This document shows positions 6,216 through 10,396 of a DNA stretch of 10,396 nucleotides, piece by piece. The stretch is from Euryarchaeota archaeon UBA486. GTDB lineage: Archaea > Thermoplasmatota > Poseidoniia > Poseidoniales > Poseidoniaceae. The stretch is taken from the NCBI GenBank assembly GCA_002497765.1, contig DAET01000021.1:1-10396 (forward strand), read 5' to 3'. The position numbers were made by a program, and so were the translations under genes. The notes under the pieces were generated by a model. That model saw only the letters and a program-made list of their open reading frames with translations. It searched no databases and was not told the DNA's origin. Each line of letters begins with the position of its first letter. Position 1 is the first letter of the stretch.

Positions 6216-6224
6216 CATATAATC
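6216..6224 (-). promoter_or_regulatory. Possible TATA box for the small protein gene
   Basis: Minus-strand GATTATATG lies immediately downstream of the primase-like stop (6227-6229). Transcription would start near 6194, giving a leader of about 90 bases that contains both inverted repeats. This would be an unusually long leader beside the apparently leaderless genes in the window. Confidence 0.35.
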
Positions 6225-6226
6225 GT

Positions 6227-7549
6227 TCACTTTTTTGAAACAATCCGCATGGCGGGCTCTGCACGGCCTGCAAGGTCCGTACTGCCCGGGTCAACTTCAA
6301 CACCCAGCCTGCGTAAGACTTCCAAGTGGGTGGCTGAGAAGGGTGTCCGCGAATCGCCTTGTCCGGCCACTTCCCAACGCCCGAGATGCCGGAAACCATC
6401 TTGGTGTTCCTCTTCGGTTGTGACCGGCGTGAGATCGACCCAAGCGTGACCGTACTGTCTGATCGTATTGCTCATGTTGACCCATCCCATGGTGGCTGTT
6501 TCCTTGGCGAGTTGTTCCTTTGGAACGGCCCGTGTCCCGATCAGTAATATCTGTTCTCGATGCTCAAACCGATGAACAGGCCCCCAACCGAGGCCTCTCA
6601 AGCGTTGAGCGACGGCATCGATGTGCCCTTCGTCCCAGCGTGTTGGAATCCACGCCATGAAGGCGCTGCGTCCGTTGGTGCCGACCACTTGTGTGCTGCA
6701 CTGCATCACGGTGATGACGTTATTCGGGTGCGTTGTTGCCTGGGTCTTGCCGGCGTTGCGTGGGCTCGATGACCTTCGTGGTAGGAGTGACCGCCACTTG
6801 AAGGCCAAGCGCGGCATTCGCTGAGCGTTGGGATGCTTCGGCAGCATCTTCACCCAGGATTTGAGCGGTTTCGCAAGTTGTTCTCGTGTGATGCGTGTGC
6901 AGGCCCAACCGGTTGTGCCGTGAAGACTCCCTGGAAGGCGAATAATTCGGCGGGTGTCTGCGGTCACGGTCGTGTCAACCGGGAATCCTTGCGCCATGAC
7001 TCGCTGGAGAAGGTCGCTGCGTGTGGCTCGAACCGCCTCTTCTCGTTGTTTTGGGTCGGGTATGGCGAACAAGGAGCGGTCGTTGTCCTTGAAGATGAGA
7101 TGGAAGCCCTTTCCGCCGCTGTAACTGATGCAGAGCAAGGTGAGGGATTCGTTGTTTTCAATCCACGTCAGGAGCTGATGTGTGGCTTTTCTGGCTTGTT
7201 CAAGTCGCTGGTAGCAGAACGGCTGGAAGTCCACGTCAAAGACCACCAAATGGTCGATGAGAACGGGATGAGGAGATTCTTCGTCGCTGATTTTTGGAAG
7301 GTTGAGCGGTGAGAGCCATGCAGCTGTCCCGATGTAGACGTCCCGAGGGCCTTGTTTGGTCAACATGGTTTGCAAGGACCTCGCCGTGGAAAATTGGCGG
7401 GTTGCCGTCACCCACCGGTCGTTGACCAGCCGCCACCGGAATTGATGCCTCGACGGCTTTTCCAACCAAGACAGGTCGGCTTGATGCTCGCTGTACCACG
7501 ACCGGTAGGTCTCAAGGGGTAGCATCATGGTGAATATGGCATGGTTCAC
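6227..7549 (-). CDS. Archaeo-eukaryotic primase (AEP) family protein, PriS-like
   Basis: The 440-residue product carries the three AEP catalytic motifs: motif I FDVD (Asp105, Asp107), motif II SYSGGKGFH (142-150, His150) and motif III VDTTVTAD followed by RLPGSLHG (Asp192; 204-211). By alignment, Asp192 corresponds to the third catalytic aspartate of PriS/PRIM1, and His210 to the conserved SLHG/SVHP histidine. The N-terminus also follows PriS (RHQFRW at 34-39, the P-R-x-V-Y segment at 68-72). Such enzymes synthesise RNA or DNA primers on single-stranded DNA. Oddities: the zinc knuckle usual between motifs I and II is absent (only Cys112 and Cys140 are present), the motif II-III spacing is short, and the C-terminal 160 residues (about 277-440) match nothing I know. 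Start is uncertain: the GTG at 7549, or the ATGs at 7528 or 7525, all precede the conserved region. It may be the replicative PriS or a specialised AEP; no PriL gene is adjacent. Confidence 0.82.
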   Translation of the reverse strand: MNHAIFTMMLPLETYRSWYSEHQADLSWLEKPSRHQFRWRLVNDRWVTATRQFSTARSLQTMLTKQGPRDVYIGTAAWLSPLNLPKISDEESPHPVLIDHLVVFDVDFQPFCYQRLEQARKATHQLLTWIENNESLTLLCISYSGGKGFHLIFKDNDRSLFAIPDPKQREEAVRATRSDLLQRVMAQGFPVDTTVTADTRRIIRLPGSLHGTTGWACTRITREQLAKPLKSWVKMLPKHPNAQRMPRLAFKWRSLLPRRSSSPRNAGKTQATTHPNNVITVMQCSTQVVGTNGRSAFMAWIPTRWDEGHIDAVAQRLRGLGWGPVHRFEHREQILLIGTRAVPKEQLAKETATMGWVNMSNTIRQYGHAWVDLTPVTTEEEHQDGFRHLGRWEVAGQGDSRTPFSATHLEVLRRLGVEVDPGSTDLAGRAEPAMRIVSKK

Positions 7550-7655
7550 CTCAACCTTTCGCTCTTTTTCGCTGGTCCAATCGTTCTCGTTTTTTGGGGG
7601 ATAACTGATGGTATGCTGGGATAAGTATTAGATTCAACAGTGGCATCGGACAACC
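7550..7655. promoter_or_regulatory. Divergent promoter region between the primase-like and transporter genes
   Basis: On the + strand AAGTATTAGA (7623-7632) is centred about 28 bases before the transporter ATG at 7656, the distance expected for a leaderless transcript. On the minus strand a weak TTAT (about 7601-7604) could serve the primase-like gene with a leader of roughly 30 bases. A T6 run at 7589-7594 has no obvious role. Confidence 0.35.
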
Positions 7656-8993
7656 ATGGGATTGAACATGGAAGAGAGCCGCTTTGCTCGGTTCGGGACC
7701 GTTTGTGCGCTGTATTTTGCTCAAGGTGTACCGTGGTTCTTCGTCGCCACCGCTCTTGTCACGTTCCTTGTTGACAACGGTTCAATGGATGACACCCAGA
7801 AACTCGCCCTCATCTCCGCCGGTATGATTCCATGGATCATCGGCAAACTCGTGCTCGGCCCCGTGATTGACCGCTATCGCTTCCCTCGCATGGGCCAGCG
7901 CCGCCCGTGGGTGATCATCTCACAACTGGGCATGATGCTCACGATGGCTGCCTTCCTATTGGTCGACGACCCTGCCGCTGACTTGGGAACACTCGGCATG
8001 TTCTTCCTGATTCACAACATCTTCGCTGCCCTTCAAGACGTCAGCTCGGACGCACTGGCGGTTGACACGTTGAGCGATGAAGAATTGCCCCTCGCCAACG
8101 GTCTGATGTTTGTTGCCAAGGGCTTCGGCGCCATGTTTGCCGTGCTTGGGCTCAGTCGCGTGCTCAATGATTCCGGCTTCCATGCTGCCCTTCAGGTGCA
8201 GATTGTTGTGTTGGCTGCTGTCATGATGATTCCACTGTTTGTCCGTGAACGCCCAGGCGACCAACTGTTCCCTTGGAGCGAATCATCCTCGGAGACTTCT
8301 TCGGCAGCCGATGGCGACGTTATGACCTTTGGTGAGATCAAGACCGCCTTCCAGTCGGCCGTTTCTGGCAGTAGTGCTGCCAAAATGGCGCTGTTGCTCT
8401 GCACCATCATGTGGATCGGCGGAGGCATGGGCACTGGCATGGGCATCATTGACTTCCAGTGGGAATTCCTTTTTGTCGACGAATTGAATTGGGATGCGCA
8501 AGATTTCCTTGACGCCAAGGGCCTGCCGGTCTTCCTGATGACCATGCTGGGCTTCCTCGTCGGCGGCTTGTTGGGTTCAAAGTTCGGCTCAAAGAAGACG
8601 CTCACCGTGGCAGTCGCCGTCGGGACCCTCATGACCGTGGCGTGGTCCGCCCTGCGTGGACAGTGGACGGACAGCAGCATGATGCTGCAAATATGGCTGG
8701 TTTGGACGCTGGTCTGGGCCATCGTCGGCGCGAATCTGCTGGCCTTCCTCATGTCGGTCACGAGCAAAGAAGTTGCAGGAACTCAATTCTCGATTTACAT
8801 GACGCTCATCAACGTCGGCGCCTTTACCGGCAACGCCCTTTCGCCGGTCCTCAAAGACATGGCCGGCGGAAGTTTCCCCAACCTGTTCCTGTTTGGAGCC
8901 GCCTTCCAAGCGCTGGTCTTCCTCCTCTTGTTGCAGATCAAGGACGATGAGGCGACACCGTCAGCCTCCGTTGTCATTCATGAAAGCGAATGA
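7656..8993 (+). CDS. Major facilitator superfamily transporter, AmpG-like
   Basis: This 445-residue, roughly 12-pass membrane protein begins with LYFAQGVPW (19-27), the first-helix signature of the AmpG/SLC33 branch of the major facilitator superfamily. The loop after helix 2 has GPVIDRYRFPRMGQRRPW (68-85), a motif-A variant. DVSSDALAVDTL (128-139) followed by ELPLANGLM (143-151) is the typical helix 4-5 region of AmpG-like permeases. A polar loop (about 196-240) joins the two six-helix halves, and TQFSIYMTLINVG (376-388) is also conserved in this branch. Bacterial AmpG imports muropeptides and SLC33A1 carries acetyl-CoA; archaea lack murein, so the substrate here is open. Length is normal and no disruption is seen. 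Starts at 7656 and 7668 are both possible; the TATA spacing favours 7656. The third small membrane protein gene follows 37 bases later on the same strand. Confidence 0.87.
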   Translation: MGLNMEESRFARFGTVCALYFAQGVPWFFVATALVTFLVDNGSMDDTQKLALISAGMIPWIIGKLVLGPVIDRYRFPRMGQRRPWVIISQLGMMLTMAAFLLVDDPAADLGTLGMFFLIHNIFAALQDVSSDALAVDTLSDEELPLANGLMFVAKGFGAMFAVLGLSRVLNDSGFHAALQVQIVVLAAVMMIPLFVRERPGDQLFPWSESSSETSSAADGDVMTFGEIKTAFQSAVSGSSAAKMALLLCTIMWIGGGMGTGMGIIDFQWEFLFVDELNWDAQDFLDAKGLPVFLMTMLGFLVGGLLGSKFGSKKTLTVAVAVGTLMTVAWSALRGQWTDSSMMLQIWLVWTLVWAIVGANLLAFLMSVTSKEVAGTQFSIYMTLINVGAFTGNALSPVLKDMAGGSFPNLFLFGAAFQALVFLLLLQIKDDEATPSASVVIHESE

Positions 8994-9030
8994 ATCCACC
9001 TGAACACATCAATACTTCATGGGGCCTTGA

Positions 9031-9576
9031 ATGAACCTTGAAACCGCCGCAAATTTGGGTGAGGCTCTCAGCGGTCTTGCCATCATGGCAACGCTGGTGT
9101 TTGGTCTTCGCCAAGTGATGGAAGTCAACCGGAATCGGCGCTATGAGATTTCCCAGACCATTGCACAGTCGCTCGAGAATCCGCTTGTCCAGCGTGGGTT
9201 CGCAACGTTTGGAGGTGCCATCACCAAGGACACCGGCCTCAAGGAACTGATGGAATTGACGCGTGAACAAAAAGACGCCACCAACGCCGTTGTGGTGCTC
9301 ATGGCGAACCATGCGGTGATGACATTTCACCGAAATCTTTCCTTTGACATCGTCTACTCGTTTTACAAGCCCTACCTCTCGCTCATCGGTGTGAGCATGC
9401 GCCGAATGATGATGTTGACCGAGCAGGGCTACATCATGCACGAACAGAGCAGCGTCACCGAGGAAGAAGGCATGGGCACGTTCCACTGGGTGATTTGGTT
9501 GTTGGACAAACTCGAAGCTCATCACAAGCCCGAGGAATTCAAACCTCATCTCAACCAGAAGGGCTGGACGCCTTGA
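9031..9576 (+). CDS. Small membrane-anchored protein, family copy 3
   Basis: This 181-residue protein is the closest relative of the product of 5306-5809. It has the same N-terminal anchor (about 11-27, ending GLRQ), NRRYEI (35-40), NPLVQRGF (50-57), LTREQKDATNA (76-86), LSFDIVYSFY (103-112) and WLLDKLEAH (156-164). Unlike copy 2 it keeps a longer C-terminal tail ending QKGWTP, which it shares with copy 1. The soluble part (about 28-181) is predicted cytoplasmic and mainly helical. It lies 37 bases behind the transporter gene on the same strand, so co-transcription is likely, and it may be an accessory to that transporter; this is inferred from position only. No clear ribosome-binding site precedes the ATG. 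It converges with the gene ending at 9616. Function is unknown. Confidence 0.8.
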   Translation: MNLETAANLGEALSGLAIMATLVFGLRQVMEVNRNRRYEISQTIAQSLENPLVQRGFATFGGAITKDTGLKELMELTREQKDATNAVVVLMANHAVMTFHRNLSFDIVYSFYKPYLSLIGVSMRRMMMLTEQGYIMHEQSSVTEEEGMGTFHWVIWLLDKLEAHHKPEEFKPHLNQKGWTP

Positions 9577-9615
9577 TCGGCGAGCCTTCGTGGGTCAACC
9601 ACAATGCCGCTCGCT

Positions 9616-10396
9616 TCACGCCTTTTCTTCAAGTTCAGCCACGATGATGGCGTCCTCGACGTCCTCTTCAGTTTGGAGTCGAACGGCGTAGCCGGCTGTG
9701 CCAGCAGCGCCCAGCAACATCAGCAGAGAGAAGATCACGGCGAATGGATGGTCCACAATCAGACTGCCGAGCGAAGAGAAGAAGCCGTCACTCTCGGTTT
9801 CGCCGCCCATCTCCTTGGGCTGAATCAGCGACACCACGGTGGCTTGGTCGTAGGCTGAGCGGGTGAAGGTCAGCATGCCGTCCATGTCCTCTTCGTAGTC
9901 ATCTGAGGGGGTGGTGGGGTTGAGGTCGGTGTAGAAATCCGGACGCTGTTCAAACTGGATGTCAACCGGTTGCGAGAGGTCCATCGTCAGCATCACGTCC
10001 ACGGTGTAGGGGACACGGGATTCGAAGAACTCAATGTCGCCGAGGAAGCCCCACAGCGTCACCGCCGTTCCGGACACGTCGAAGTGCGCCCACTGCCCCC
10101 ACGCCGATTCGTCAACGGCGAGGTCGTAGTACCAGGAGTCGGCCAAGCGATTGCCTTCGCCTTGTGCATCGTTGCTGCCGTCATCCCCGAGGTCAATGTC
10201 GAGTTGGAGCAGGCCGGCTTGACCGGTGTCCAAGCTCGTCTCAACGGCGGTGAAGGTGGCCTCGAGGCGCGTGGTGCCGTTGGGAATCCACACGTAATGG
10301 GAATCCTCGGTGTAGTAGACGGCGCCCGTTTGTCCGTTGTTGAAATGGTTCCAGTCGCCTTTCCACGCATGGCGAACACGGTCAGTGTTGGCAGGA
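9616..10396 (-). CDS. 3' end of a gene for a secreted protein with a C-terminal membrane anchor (partial, starts beyond the window)
   Basis: The frame is open from the window edge (first full codon at 10395) to a TGA at 9616-9618, giving 259 visible residues. A GTG at 10293 is not a likely start, because the frame continues upstream with protein-like sequence (KGDWNHF, GAVYYTEDSHYVW). The visible ectodomain looks beta-rich and acidic (LQLDIDLGDDGSND; LTMDLSQPVDIQF) and includes WIPNGTTRLEATF-type strands, as in jelly-roll or pre-peptidase-like modules, though no family can be named. Near the end, PFAVIFSLLMLLGAAGTAGYAV forms a single membrane segment, followed by a short acidic cytoplasmic tail (LQTEEDVEDAI). 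The topology is therefore a large outside part, a C-terminal anchor and a small inside tail. It is probably the end of a larger surface protein. No LPXTG or PGF-CTERM sorting motif is seen. Confidence 0.75.
   Translation of the reverse strand, partial: PANTDRVRHAWKGDWNHFNNGQTGAVYYTEDSHYVWIPNGTTRLEATFTAVETSLDTGQAGLLQLDIDLGDDGSNDAQGEGNRLADSWYYDLAVDESAWGQWAHFDVSGTAVTLWGFLGDIEFFESRVPYTVDVMLTMDLSQPVDIQFEQRPDFYTDLNPTTPSDDYEEDMDGMLTFTRSAYDQATVVSLIQPKEMGGETESDGFFSSLGSLIVDHPFAVIFSLLMLLGAAGTAGYAVRLQTEEDVEDAIIVAELEEKA

Noticed and set aside
6103..6226. tRNA or C/D-box RNA gene in the gap with inverted repeats
   Set aside because: No cloverleaf or GTTCRA T-loop is found on either strand, and no properly spaced C and D boxes are present.
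1..10396. CRISPR arrays, transposases, integrases, toxin-antitoxin or restriction genes
   Set aside because: No regularly spaced direct repeats, transposase or integrase motifs, terminal repeats or defence-gene signatures were seen on either strand.

Overview
The window looks like chromosome of a marine archaeon, most likely Marine Group II (Candidatus Poseidoniales) or a relative. The signs are an archaeo-eukaryotic primase (AEP) protein with PriS-type motifs, TATA-like boxes placed for leaderless transcription in front of several starts, GGGGTGAG ribosome-binding sites only at internal operon genes, GTG starts, and several secreted or membrane-anchored acidic proteins of unknown function. 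The taxonomic call is an inference; there is no rRNA or other marker here. No tRNA, rRNA, CRISPR array, transposase or integrase was seen.

Layout from left to right. (1) Positions 3-158 hold the probable 3' end of an unidentified + strand gene. (2) Positions 218-1468 (+) encode a COG0523 GTPase of the ZigA/YciC zinc-metallochaperone type, with a perfect palindrome in its promoter. (3) Positions 4566-1555 (-) form a three-gene operon: a roughly 12-pass membrane protein, a single-pass protein with an acidic ectodomain, and an exported lipoprotein esterase of the polyhydroxybutyrate-depolymerase/LpqC type. The first gene appears leaderless and the other two have clear ribosome-binding sites. (4) Positions 4700-5809 (+) hold two tandem members of a small membrane-anchored protein family. 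(5) Positions 7549-5824 (-) hold the AEP/PriS-like primase, followed by about 125 bases with two strong inverted repeats and then a small Gly/Tyr/Ser-rich protein. (6) Positions 7656-9576 (+) hold an AmpG-like major facilitator transporter followed by a third member of the small family. (7) Positions 10396-9616 (-) hold the 3' end of a gene for a secreted protein with a C-terminal membrane anchor.

How the genes may work together. The 4566-1555 operon looks like a surface module in which a lipoprotein hydrolase is co-expressed with two membrane proteins of unknown role. The three paralogous small membrane proteins lie within 5 kb, one of them just behind the transporter, which suggests local duplication and a possible accessory membrane role. 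The primase-like protein and the small low-complexity protein are consecutive on one strand, separated by a potentially structured leader. That pair and the small membrane family are the least explained parts of the window.
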